This document shows, one piece after another, positions 1 to 7,981 of a stretch of DNA of 10,730 nt. This DNA comes from Bacteroidota bacterium (GTDB taxonomy: Bacteria > Bacteroidota > Bacteroidia > Bacteroidales > Prolixibacteraceae), in the NCBI GenBank assembly GCA_030695265.1, contig JAUYTA010000514.1:1-10730 (forward strand), in the 5' to 3' direction. Below the pieces are notes generated by a model that was given only the letters and a program-made list of their open reading frames with translations, was not told the origin of the DNA and ran no database searches. How positions within the stretch are numbered: the first letter of the stretch is position 1; every line of letters begins with the position of its first letter. A program made the translations under genes and the position numbers.

Positions 1-2
1 TT

Positions 3-1046
3 GCCGGACGAAAAGTTGAAACGTCCTGGGGCGAAATCAACTTCGAAGACTGGATTGGTGAAGGTTTGAATCCGAACGGTGAATCAAAAGATTCGGAAGG
101 AAGCGAGTTTTTGCAACAGATTTTTGCAAAAGACGACGACCGCCCGATTTACGTTCAGTCGTGGGGAGGCCCCATCACGATGGTGCAGGCGCTTTATCGC
201 TTCAAACAAAAACAGGGCGAGGAAAAATTCAGGAAGCTGATGGCCAAACTACATGTTTTCGGGATTTTACTTCAGGATATCACTTTCGATTATTTTATAA
301 AACTCGATGATGTAAAAACGCATGGTTGCCTTAACATGGGCGACACGAAATCAACATACCATGGAGAGCGGTTCAATCCGGGTTGGCTATTGCTCGATGA
401 AGGTCACTTCTGGAAATACATCAAAGTCATGTCACAAAAGGAAATCAATGGTCATGGCCCGATGTCGGCAATATACGATCATGGTGGCGAAGGCGATACT
501 CCCGCATTTTTGTATTTGATTAGTGCAGCTTTGGGTCTGAATGATCCAGCCGATCCAACTCAGGGCAGTTGGGGGACGATGTTCAAAAAAATGGAAGGCC
601 CGTTCCCCGACAATTATTATTCCACCTGCAAAGTGGATGTAAACGAGCTTATGCGCTGGGTGCCCGATGCTAAAAACAGTTTTCTGAACCGTTTACAATG
701 GTCGTTAAAGCAGCCTTCGGAAGTGAACCATGAACCTGTTGCCTCTATTGGAAAAGACCGCAGTAACCAAATTATCCATAAGAAAGTGAAGCCCGGTAAA
801 ACAATCAGGCTCGATGCCTCGAAATCGACAGATCCGGATGGAAACCGACTTTCGTACAACTGGTTTTTCTATCAAAGTGCAAGTTCTTACGCAGGAATTA
901 TTTTGCCTGAAGGCGATAAAAGCCCGGTACTAAAACTGAAAGTTCCTGACGATTTGGGAAACAGCAGTATTCACCTGATCCTCGAAGTTCGCGACAACGG
1001 AACACCTTCGTTGGTGAGCTACCGAAGGATTATACTTGCAAAATAA
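3..1046 (+). CDS. DUF1593 / Sde182-type nucleoside-hydrolase-like protein, 5'-truncated by window edge
   Basis: The reading frame is open to the left edge, so the true start lies outside the window; the TTG at 66 is only an internal codon. About 347 residues are visible. The first ~215 match the second half of the nucleoside-hydrolase-like domain of the DUF1593 family (RPIYVQSWGGP, then LLQD, DEGHFWKYI and GPMSAIYDHGGEGDTPAFLY). The last ~100 match the Ig-like C-terminal domain of Sde182-type cellulose-binding proteins (LDASKSTDPDG, HLILEVRDNGTPSL, YRRIIL). Family members are usually exported and found beside polysaccharide-degrading enzymes; the exact reaction is not settled. The stop is 15 bases before the GH28 pseudogene start, so the two probably formed an operon. 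Family assignment is firm; substrate is unknown. Confidence 0.85.
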   Translation, partial: AGRKVETSWGEINFEDWIGEGLNPNGESKDSEGSEFLQQIFAKDDDRPIYVQSWGGPITMVQALYRFKQKQGEEKFRKLMAKLHVFGILLQDITFDYFIKLDDVKTHGCLNMGDTKSTYHGERFNPGWLLLDEGHFWKYIKVMSQKEINGHGPMSAIYDHGGEGDTPAFLYLISAALGLNDPADPTQGSWGTMFKKMEGPFPDNYYSTCKVDVNELMRWVPDAKNSFLNRLQWSLKQPSEVNHEPVASIGKDRSNQIIHKKVKPGKTIRLDASKSTDPDGNRLSYNWFFYQSASSYAGIILPEGDKSPVLKLKVPDDLGNSSIHLILEVRDNGTPSLVSYRRIILAK

Positions 1047-1061
1047 CCTAAATCCGGAATA

Positions 1062-1782
1062 ATGAAACGAATATCTGTCTTTTTGTTATTTTGCCTGTTT
1101 CTTGCAGGTATTTCAGTGGCCGCCGATTACAATATCCTGATTTACGGAGCTAAAAACGGGCAACTTTCCACAGTTGCCATTCAAAAAGCCGTTGATGAAT
1201 GTGCCGCTGCCGGTGGCGGGCGTGTTGTAGTTCCCGCCGGAACATTCGTAACAGGAACCGTTTTCCTGAAAAGCAATGTGAACCTTTATCTGGAGAATGG
1301 CGCCGTTTTGCAGGGCAGTAAAGATTTAAAAGATTACTCGCGCGATGGACGCTCACCTGGAATGGTTTACTGCGAAGATGCAATATAAAAATGTGCAGTT
1401 CAACAACATCAACGCCATTGGCGAACAGGGTATTTTGGTTTTCGGGCAAAAGGAAAGTCCGATGGAAAACATCCGGTTCAACAATGTGCAGCTATGGATG
1501 CGCAAAGGCAAGGAAACAATGGGCTACGGTGGAAATTTCGATTTGCGGCCAGCAACGCCCAAAGCGATGCAGATTTTTGAGCACGACATCCCCGGAATTT
1601 ATGCCGGGCATGTGAATGGTCTTACGATTCGCGACTTTCAGTTAAGCTGGGGAAATGATCTGCCATCGTTTTTTACCCACGGTATTGAATGTGAGCATGT
1701 AACCGATTTGTTGATCGATAATTTTGTGGGAACAGGCAATCCGAATTCGCCCGGAAGTGAAAATGTGAAGATGGTAAATTAA
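1062..1782 (+). pseudogene. Glycoside hydrolase family 28 (polygalacturonase-like) gene with internal deletion and frameshift
   Basis: The first part (1062-1388, 108 codons) has a signal peptide (hydrophobic residues 5-20, likely cleavage after SVA) and the GH28/pectate-lyase-superfamily opening: YGAKNG, AIQKAVDECAAAGGGRVVVP, GTVFLKSNVNLYLENGAVLQ. It runs into a TAA at 1386. Without a gap, the +1 frame continues as a typical GH28 C-terminal beta-helix (KNVQFNNINAIGEQG, NIRFNNVQLW, GGNFDLRP, GIECEHVTDLLIDNFVG) to the TAA at 1780. GH28 enzymes are usually about 450 residues; roughly 240 remain. The missing centre is where the family's catalytic Asp residues and the G-H-G and R-I-K motifs lie, so the product would be inactive. 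The junction falls near 1376-1392 and the frame changes there, so this is a deletion rather than a point frameshift. It may also lack a few C-terminal residues. Confidence 0.85.
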
Positions 1783-1908
1783 TTCGGCATACAGGAAATA
1801 GAATACAGGGTATATCGATGTAATACAGTTTAAAAAACACTTCAAAGGCTAATCCCTCGTTTTAATCATTTAAATTAGGGGCTCTAAATTCAATGAATAT
1901 TTAATCCG

Positions 1909-2470
1909 ATGGCTGAAAGTTTGCAAATAAATACTGGATTAGTAGGCGAAATTAAATCGCTGATCGAAAAAAGCAAGCAGAACATTGCCATTTCAGTAAA
2001 TTCTGAAATGACACTTTTGTATTGGCAAATCGGGCAAAGAATTAATTCAGAGATACTAATGGATAGTAGAGCAGAATACGGGAAACAGATTGTCGTATCA
2101 TTGGCACGACAATTAACTTCTGATTACGGAGGTGGCTGGGGTGATAAACAATTAAGGTTATGTATGAAGTTTGCCCAGGTATTCAATGATTTACAAATTG
2201 TCTACACAGTGTGTAGACAATTGAGTTGGTCGCATTTGAGATTGGTGATGTTTATTGATGATGAGTTAAAGCGCGACTTCTACATCGAAATGTGTAAACT
2301 TGAAAGATGGAGTGTCCGAACTTTCAGGGAGCGAATTCAATCTTTTACAATTAGATAAAAGCAACATCAAAGTAGCTGATTATCTGACTCAATTGCCTCC
2401 GAAGGAACTTTTACTGGAGAAACTTCACAAGGCCATTGAAATTGCTAGAACCAAACAAGATCTGTTATAA
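1909..2470 (+). pseudogene. yhcG: YhcG / DUF1016 family PDDEXK nuclease gene with internal deletion
   Basis: The frame from 1909 gives 149 residues with the winged-helix DUF1016 N-terminal domain: an N-terminal helix (IKSLIEKSKQ), the family signature LLYWQIGQRI, YGKQIVVSLARQL, RQLSWSHLR and WSVRTFRERIQS. It then stops at 2356. The +1 frame directly continues with the normal end of this family (LDKSNIKVADYLTQLPPKEL, then LHKAIEIA) to the TAA at 2468. Full proteins are about 330-360 residues; roughly 190 codons remain, and the C-terminal PDDEXK nuclease domain is almost entirely lost. The break falls in GAATTCAATCT (about 2333-2343), which reads sensibly as the end of the N-terminal part in one frame and the start of the C-terminal part in the other, suggesting a short-homology deletion. 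The gene is a foreign, defence- or mobile-type insert among polysaccharide genes. Confidence 0.85.
2196..2222. repeat. Perfect 13-bp inverted repeat inside yhcG remnant
   Basis: AATTGTCTACACA and TGTGTAGACAATT are exact reverse complements around a single G. The repeat lies in coding sequence for the conserved RQLSWSH region, so it may be partly codon-driven. A 13-bp stem with a one-base centre would more likely act as a cruciform or dimer binding site than as an RNA hairpin. No function is assigned. Confidence 0.6.
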
Positions 2471-2574
2471 AAAAATCAATGAAATGGTTCAAATTCTCTC
2501 TGCTCTGTGCAGACAAATTGAATTAATCAAATAGTAAACTTAGTTATCAACCAATTAAACCAAAAGCACTGAAT

Positions 2575-3447
2575 ATGAAATTTTTGAAATCTTTTATTTT
2601 GGGAGTTACCTTAACTCTGATTCTATCATCCCAACTTTTTGCCCAGGGCGGCAAAGTATCCGACGACCTGACAGTTCACAGTAAAATCCTGAAAATGGAC
2701 CGGAAATATGCCATTTACCTTCCAGCCGATTATGAAACATCAGGACGCAGTTACCCGGTTTTGTACCTGTTGCATGGCTCCGGCGACGACCAATCGGGCT
2801 GGGTGCAGTTTGGCGAAGTGAAACACATTGCCGACAAAGCCATTCAGGAAGGAAAAGCAACCGCCATGATTATTGTGATGCCCGATGGAAATACCGGACA
2901 ACGTGGCTATTTCAACAGCCCGAAAGGCGACTGGAACTACGAAGATTTTTTCTTTCAGGAGTTCATGCCTTTTATTGAAAAAACCTACCGAATCAGGGCT
3001 GAAAAGCGTTACCGTGCTATTTCAGGCTTGTCGATGGGTGGCGGCGGAACTTTCATGTACGCTTTGCATCATCCCGAATTGTTCTCATCTGCATGTCCGT
3101 TGAGCGCTTATTGCGGACCACTTTCGATCGAAGAACTCGCACGTCCCTGGGAAAAGCAATTGAACGGCATTTCGAAGGAAGATCAGGAGAAATATTTTGC
3201 CCGCCACAGCGCGTTGGAGCTGATTAAAGCTATGCCCGACGATCAGAAAAAAGCCGTTCGCTGGTACATCGACTGTGGCGACGACGATTTTTTGTACGAA
3301 GGCAACAGCCTGGTGCATATTGCCATGAAAAAGAAAGAAATTCCCCACGAATTCCGCATTCGCGAAGGCGCCCACAACTGGACTTACTGGCGCGAATCTC
3401 TTCCAACTGTTCTTGAATTTATTTCACAAGCATTTCATCAATACTAA
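2575..3447 (+). CDS. Secreted alpha/beta-hydrolase esterase, CE1 / esterase D-like (PF00756)
   Basis: This 290-residue exported serine esterase probably removes acetyl, feruloyl or similar acyl groups from plant or algal polysaccharide. Residues 1-23 form a signal peptide (hydrophobic FILGVTLTLIL, cleavage after LFA or FAQ). The PF00756 fold follows: MDRKYAIYLPADY, the oxyanion strand LYLLHGSGDD (about 63-72), MPDG, the nucleophile elbow GLSMGG with Ser153, an acidic CGDDD stretch (Asp236-238) and the catalytic His267 in EGAHNWTYWRE. The whole predicted triad is present and the length is normal, so it should be active. The start is set by the signal peptide; no strong Shine-Dalgarno sequence is visible. 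It ends 14 bases before the isomerase gene, a likely two-gene operon. The acyl substrate cannot be told from sequence. Confidence 0.9.
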   Translation: MKFLKSFILGVTLTLILSSQLFAQGGKVSDDLTVHSKILKMDRKYAIYLPADYETSGRSYPVLYLLHGSGDDQSGWVQFGEVKHIADKAIQEGKATAMIIVMPDGNTGQRGYFNSPKGDWNYEDFFFQEFMPFIEKTYRIRAEKRYRAISGLSMGGGGTFMYALHHPELFSSACPLSAYCGPLSIEELARPWEKQLNGISKEDQEKYFARHSALELIKAMPDDQKKAVRWYIDCGDDDFLYEGNSLVHIAMKKKEIPHEFRIREGAHNWTYWRESLPTVLEFISQAFHQY

Positions 3448-3461
3448 TAAAACTTAACACT

Positions 3462-4373
3462 ATGAAAACCACACGCCGTTCATTTATTCAAAACAGCGCC
3501 ATTCTGCTGGCCGGAACTGCTCTTTTATCGAAAACTGCCTGCGCGGTTGCCAAATCATCTGAAATTATTGGCATACAACTGTACTCCGTTCGCGATGCCA
3601 TGAAAAACGATCCGGTCGGTACACTTACCGAACTGGCCAAAATCGGGTACAAACATGTGGAACATGCCAACTACATCGACCGGAAATTTTATGGTTTTGA
3701 AGCCAAAGAATTCAGAAAAGTACTCGATGATCTGGGCTTGAAAATGCCGGCAGGACACACCGTAATGGGCAAAAACCATTGGGATGCCGACAAAAACGAT
3801 TTTACCGATGCCTGGAAATACACCGTTGAGGATGCCGCCACGCTCGGACAAATGTACGTAGTTAGCCCTTGGATGGACCAAAGTATGCGCGAAACCTATG
3901 ACGATTTACTCCGTTACATGGAAGTTTTCAACCTTTGCGGCGAACTTTGCCAGAAGTCGGGCATGAAATTCGGTTACCACAACCACGATTTCGAGTTTAG
4001 CGAAGAATTGAACGGGATGAAAATCTTCGACATCATGATGAAAAACCTCGATGTAAACAAAGTGGTGATGCAGCTCGATATTGGCAACATGTACATCGCC
4101 GGAGCCAAAGCGCTGGATGTGATCAACCAGTATCCCGGAAAATTCGAAATGATCCATGTGAAGGATGAAATTGCTGCTGAGGGCGGTGAAAAATACGAAA
4201 GCGCCATTCTGGGCAAAGGAATCATTCCGGTAAAAGAGGTTTTGGATATTTGCCGGAAAACCGGCGGAACAAAAGTTTATATCATCGAGCAGGAAGCTTA
4301 TCAGGGAAAAGACCCGATGGCTTGTATGAAAGAGAATTTCGACATTATGAAAGAATGGGGCTACCAATCCTAG
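3462..4373 (+). CDS. Tat-exported sugar phosphate isomerase/epimerase-like protein (PF01261 TIM barrel)
   Basis: This 303-residue protein has a twin-arginine leader (RRSFIQ at 5-10, hydrophobic ILLAGTALL, then an Ala-rich cleavage region near 28-32), so it is probably moved folded to the periplasm. The mature part is a xylose-isomerase-like TIM barrel of the AP-endonuclease-2 superfamily: GIQLYSVRDAM (37-47), GYHNHDFEF (171-179), VMQLDIGNM with Asp206, IHVKDE with His232, and IIEQEAY with Glu276. These are the usual metal-binding positions of divalent-metal sugar isomerases and epimerases. Members of this Tat-leader subfamily are frequent in Bacteroidota polysaccharide loci. The true reaction (isomerisation, epimerisation or 3-keto-sugar chemistry) is not predictable here. 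It follows the esterase gene by 14 bases. Confidence 0.88.
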   Translation: MKTTRRSFIQNSAILLAGTALLSKTACAVAKSSEIIGIQLYSVRDAMKNDPVGTLTELAKIGYKHVEHANYIDRKFYGFEAKEFRKVLDDLGLKMPAGHTVMGKNHWDADKNDFTDAWKYTVEDAATLGQMYVVSPWMDQSMRETYDDLLRYMEVFNLCGELCQKSGMKFGYHNHDFEFSEELNGMKIFDIMMKNLDVNKVVMQLDIGNMYIAGAKALDVINQYPGKFEMIHVKDEIAAEGGEKYESAILGKGIIPVKEVLDICRKTGGTKVYIIEQEAYQGKDPMACMKENFDIMKEWGYQS

Positions 4374-4399
4374 TGCTGAATAGCACCGGGTTTTATCCC

Positions 4400-4454
4400 T
4401 GAAAGTTCTGGAGGATGCGATCGATCCAATTTCATCCTCCGGATTAACCTTTCA
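4400..4454 (+). other. Imperfect long stem-loop in the leader of the beta-helix gene
   Basis: GGAGGATG pairs exactly with CATCCTCC around a 15-base loop. Outside this, TGAAAG at 4400 pairs with CTTTCA ending at 4454, with a small asymmetric bulge between. It sits in the 106-base gap before the ATG at 4480. No run of T follows, so it is a poor intrinsic terminator; an mRNA leader structure or processing site is possible. Confidence 0.4.
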
Positions 4455-4479
4455 AGGAGACAGCAGAAACTAACTCAAA

Positions 4480-7400
4480 ATGAAAAATTTATATCTGGCA
4501 ATTTTGATGTTATCCACTTTTTGGGCTCAATCACAATCCATCCTGAAAAGCAGTTCTGGAGAGACCCTTTATTCGTGGGAAACCCAGCAGGCCAAAGTAT
4601 TGCCCAATGGCGATCTGGAATGGGCTCCACTCCCTTTCGAATTAGTGAAAGGTTCTTCGGTGCGATACATCGATTTTGATGGCGGCAACGATTCCAACGA
4701 AGGATTAAGCCCGGCAACCGCATGGAAACGTCACCCCTTGGATATCCTGGCAACCGCAAATGCAAAAGCTGGTTCAGGAATACAGACCTATATTTTTAAG
4801 CGCGGTGTGATTTATCGGGGAGTTTTAACTGCAAAGGAATCAGGTGCGGCAGGCAACCCTATCCGGTTAACATCCGATCCCGACTGGGGTACGGGCGAAG
4901 CTGCCATTTATGGTTCGGTTATGGTAACCGATGGATGGCAAAAAGCAAATGCTACTATCGCACCCAATATTCCCAATCCGGATTTAGTTTGGTACAGAAC
5001 TATTTCAGGAATTGACAACCCGACAAAAGTGGTGGGCGAAGTGACTTCTTCAGGAATTAAACGGGTTCATCTGGCCCGTACGCCCAATTTTGTGAACACC
5101 CCCATCGAGCCAATGCAAAAGTGGTGGACGTTCACGGCCAAAACCAAAACCGGTTCGGTACTTAACCTGACCGACACAAAAAATTTTACATGGACAGATG
5201 CGAACGCACTGAAAGGTGGCGACGTTTGGGCAACGGAAGATGTGGTTACGATGTCAACTCTCTGGAAGCAAAAGATTTCGGACTACAACCCAACCACCAA
5301 AACAATCACTGTTCCTGATCAGAATTTTGGAGGGAAAGACTGTAAATATTACGTGGAGAATACCCCTTATATGCTCGACGCTGCCAGTGAATATTACTAC
5401 GACAAATCGAACGGACGGCTTTTTATCCGTCTGGAAGGCGACAAAGACCCGAATACCGCCAGCGTTGAAGTGGCTTCGAAGGCAACCCTCTTGACCATTA
5501 CAGGAAGGAGCAACATCGAAATCAGCGGATTGACCATCGGCTTCACCACATACGACAATGTTCGCTACGGACAAGCCGACGCCATGCCAACCATCAAACT
5601 CGACAACAGCTCGGACATCACCATCAGAAACTGCAAATTTCATTACCTGAATGGCGCTATCATGGCCAACGGAACCGGGAAAAATCTGGTGATTACTGAT
5701 AATGAAATGAATTACATGGACGATTTTTCCATCTTAATGAATGGGCCCGATGAAGTTTCCATTCTCCGGAATAATATTTTTGAGAACGGAACCCGCCATC
5801 TGGGGCGCTGGTACAGTTCCATCCCTGCCATTGCCGGAAGTTTTACTGTTGGCGAAATTGCCGGTAACATTATCGAGCACACCTGGGGCAGCGGCATTAA
5901 CCTGACCTGGGGGAAAGGCGATAAAGCAACCAATACCGTCCCGTTTATTCGTGGACTGGTGCACCATAACCGGGTTTCGCATTCGTTGCAGGGCGTGAAC
6001 GATTACGGAGGTATCGAAAGCTGGCAGGGCGGTCCGGTTTACACGTATAATAATATTTCTGAAGACGCGCAGGGCTGGCACTACAACTGGTGGGTCGGCA
6101 ACATCATGTCGCTGGGTTACCCTTTTTACTTCGACGGCTCTTTCAAGCAATATGTTTTCAATAACATCGTGAAAGGAACCGGCTGGAACCGTAACTCCGC
6201 GGCTTATATGCAAGTGCTTGGTTTTTACAATATGTACGTTCACAATGTTGCCTATAATGTGGCTTCGCTCACCGGATCGGGCGATGAAAACCTGGCCATC
6301 GACGGGCAAAATTATTACCTGGCCAACGTGAGCGACAGCACCGAACGGCAGTTCGACCACACTACCCGCGTTTCGGGAATCCCATACGAATCGTTCTACA
6401 ATAACTTTTTCCGCGGAAATGTTTTTCAGGGAACATTTGTGACCAACAGCCCCAATACCCGCTTTAAATTTTCATTCAGCCAGTTTGTTGACAAACTCAA
6501 TTCATACACGCCTGACATCGGTCAGGTTGGTTTTGAAGCATCCAAACGGGTTTTCGAGAGAGCCAAATCAGGCGACTTCAGGCCAACGGCTACCAGCGAA
6601 CTCGTTGATCAGGGAGTAAAGTTTTTTGCTCCGTTCCCCTTGAGCAGGGTAGTGGGTGAGTGGCATTTCCTGAAGCACAAGGCCGATTCGAGCCTGATTA
6701 AGGGCGAAAACTTCTATTTCACCAGCGAATTTACCGATCGCGAGAAATTTAACAGTGTTCCGAAAAACCACCTGAAAGCCTACGGACTGGCTGCCGGCAG
6801 TTTTGTAAAAGGAAATCTCGAAGATTTTACCGAAGGTGCGATGGTTTTCGATGGTCAACAAACGTATTGCAACCTGAAAAACGATGTGACCAGCAAAACC
6901 ATTTGCAATAATGTGGACATGACCACCAACAGTTTCATTCTCGAAACCTATTTTAAAACAGTGGCAAGTCAAACCGGTGTACTTATTTCAAAATCGGGAA
7001 CTACGGGTTTCGGTTATCAGTTGGATGTAAATGCGGCGGGAAATATTGGCTTCAGCATCCTGAATAACCAAAATGTTGCTTTTCAGCAAAATAGTTCAGT
7101 TGCCGTTAACGATGGAAACTGGCACCATGTTTTGGCCGAAGTAAACCGCGCAGCTTCTTCAGTAAAAATTTATACTGATGGTGTCCTGACTAACGGAGCT
7201 TCCAGCGGTGCGATTCCTGCAACTGGGGTGTCGCTGACCAATGCTGCCGATTTTGTGGTTGGTAAAAACAGCAACGGTAATTTTTTCGCCGGAACCATTG
7301 ATTTTATACGTGTCTCGAAAGGAACGCTGGCCGATGCGAAAACTACCATCGAAGAGCTGTTTAAATGGCAGTTCGATGGACCATTTTTGCGCGACTTTGC

Positions 7401-7962
7401 AGGAAACGTACCTGTTGGGAAACGCGATGCAGGCGCATTGGAGAAAGGCGCTAAACTTTGTAACATGAGCGCCTCTTCAGGAGAACTCATTTTTGGATTG
7501 GGCGGCGGAACCAAATCTTTCAGCATCGAGGCAGAAAAAGGTTTTGAAGTGGTGAAAAAGATCGGAACTTTCTTCACAAGCACGGTTGCCGGGAATACTA
7601 TTAATGTAATTGTTCCGGCATTAACTTCAGGAACACGATCGGGCGAAATTCACATTCTTGGGTGCAACGAAACGCAGAAAGTGAAAATCGTGCAGCAAAT
7701 GATAACTGCCCTGAATACCCAAAAGCAAAACGACATAAAAGTGATGCCCAATCCGGTTTCTGGTAAGCCACTTACGATTTCAGTTCCTGACAATTTAAAA
7801 TCAGGCCGGGCAATTTTCACTGATCTGAGCGGGAAGGTCGTATCAACGAATACCCTTTTTTCAGGTGTGAATTCGGTAGTGGTCAATTTTCCGCGGGGAC
7901 TTTATCTGCTGAATATTTCGGGCGATGATGTGAATTATACCACAAAAATTGTGGTGAACTGA
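4480..7962 (+). CDS. Secreted right-handed beta-helix protein with inserted LamG domain, BACON-like domain and T9SS sorting signal
   Basis: This 1160-residue protein has a signal peptide (1-18), a long right-handed parallel beta-helix (from about VRYIDFDGGND at 61 to GDFRPTATSELVDQG at 698-712), a LamG/concanavalin-like domain (about 785-950; AMVFDG, FILETYFKT, NDGNWHHVLAEVN, IDFIRVSKGT), a beta-helix closing motif RDAGALE at 982-988, a BACON-like Ig domain (about 991-1072), and a type A T9SS C-terminal sorting domain (from VMPNP at 1088 to TTKIVVN). It is predicted to cross the outer membrane by the type IX system and be released or anchored on the surface, where it would bind or cleave polysaccharide. 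Helix-type lyases and hydrolases share this fold, but I cannot point to a family-specific catalytic residue, so enzyme class is left open. The 19-base gap to the deacetylase pseudogene suggests co-transcription. Confidence 0.88.
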   Translation: MKNLYLAILMLSTFWAQSQSILKSSSGETLYSWETQQAKVLPNGDLEWAPLPFELVKGSSVRYIDFDGGNDSNEGLSPATAWKRHPLDILATANAKAGSGIQTYIFKRGVIYRGVLTAKESGAAGNPIRLTSDPDWGTGEAAIYGSVMVTDGWQKANATIAPNIPNPDLVWYRTISGIDNPTKVVGEVTSSGIKRVHLARTPNFVNTPIEPMQKWWTFTAKTKTGSVLNLTDTKNFTWTDANALKGGDVWATEDVVTMSTLWKQKISDYNPTTKTITVPDQNFGGKDCKYYVENTPYMLDAASEYYYDKSNGRLFIRLEGDKDPNTASVEVASKATLLTITGRSNIEISGLTIGFTTYDNVRYGQADAMPTIKLDNSSDITIRNCKFHYLNGAIMANGTGKNLVITDNEMNYMDDFSILMNGPDEVSILRNNIFENGTRHLGRWYSSIPAIAGSFTVGEIAGNIIEHTWGSGINLTWGKGDKATNTVPFIRGLVHHNRVSHSLQGVNDYGGIESWQGGPVYTYNNISEDAQGWHYNWWVGNIMSLGYPFYFDGSFKQYVFNNIVKGTGWNRNSAAYMQVLGFYNMYVHNVAYNVASLTGSGDENLAIDGQNYYLANVSDSTERQFDHTTRVSGIPYESFYNNFFRGNVFQGTFVTNSPNTRFKFSFSQFVDKLNSYTPDIGQVGFEASKRVFERAKSGDFRPTATSELVDQGVKFFAPFPLSRVVGEWHFLKHKADSSLIKGENFYFTSEFTDREKFNSVPKNHLKAYGLAAGSFVKGNLEDFTEGAMVFDGQQTYCNLKNDVTSKTICNNVDMTTNSFILETYFKTVASQTGVLISKSGTTGFGYQLDVNAAGNIGFSILNNQNVAFQQNSSVAVNDGNWHHVLAEVNRAASSVKIYTDGVLTNGASSGAIPATGVSLTNAADFVVGKNSNGNFFAGTIDFIRVSKGTLADAKTTIEELFKWQFDGPFLRDFAGNVPVGKRDAGALEKGAKLCNMSASSGELIFGLGGGTKSFSIEAEKGFEVVKKIGTFFTSTVAGNTINVIVPALTSGTRSGEIHILGCNETQKVKIVQQMITALNTQKQNDIKVMPNPVSGKPLTISVPDNLKSGRAIFTDLSGKVVSTNTLFSGVNSVVVNFPRGLYLLNISGDDVNYTTKIVVN

Positions 7963-7981
7963 CTTTATCGTAACGCATTTG

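Noticed and set aside
66..1046. TTG at 66 as the start of the DUF1593 gene
   Set aside because: The frame is open to the window edge and upstream codons (SWGEINFEDWIGEG) fit the family, so the true start is outside.
1380..1392. Programmed frameshift as an explanation for the split GH28, yhcG and chbG-like frames
   Set aside because: The joined products would lack about 200 central residues and the catalytic sites, so a frameshift alone cannot restore a working protein; deletion is required.
3906..4367. 153-codon minus-strand frame opposite the isomerase gene
   Set aside because: Composition (His/Phe-rich) is typical of an antisense shadow; the plus-strand gene has conserved metal ligands.
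4373..4394. Short hairpin GTGCT/AGCAC followed by GGGTTTT after the isomerase stop
   Set aside because: A 5-bp stem with a broken T run is too weak to call a terminator.
5734..6360. 208-codon minus-strand open frame opposite the beta-helix gene
   Set aside because: It is antisense to a domain-rich, clearly coding gene, has no recognisable domain or start context, and is explained by the codon bias of the opposite strand.
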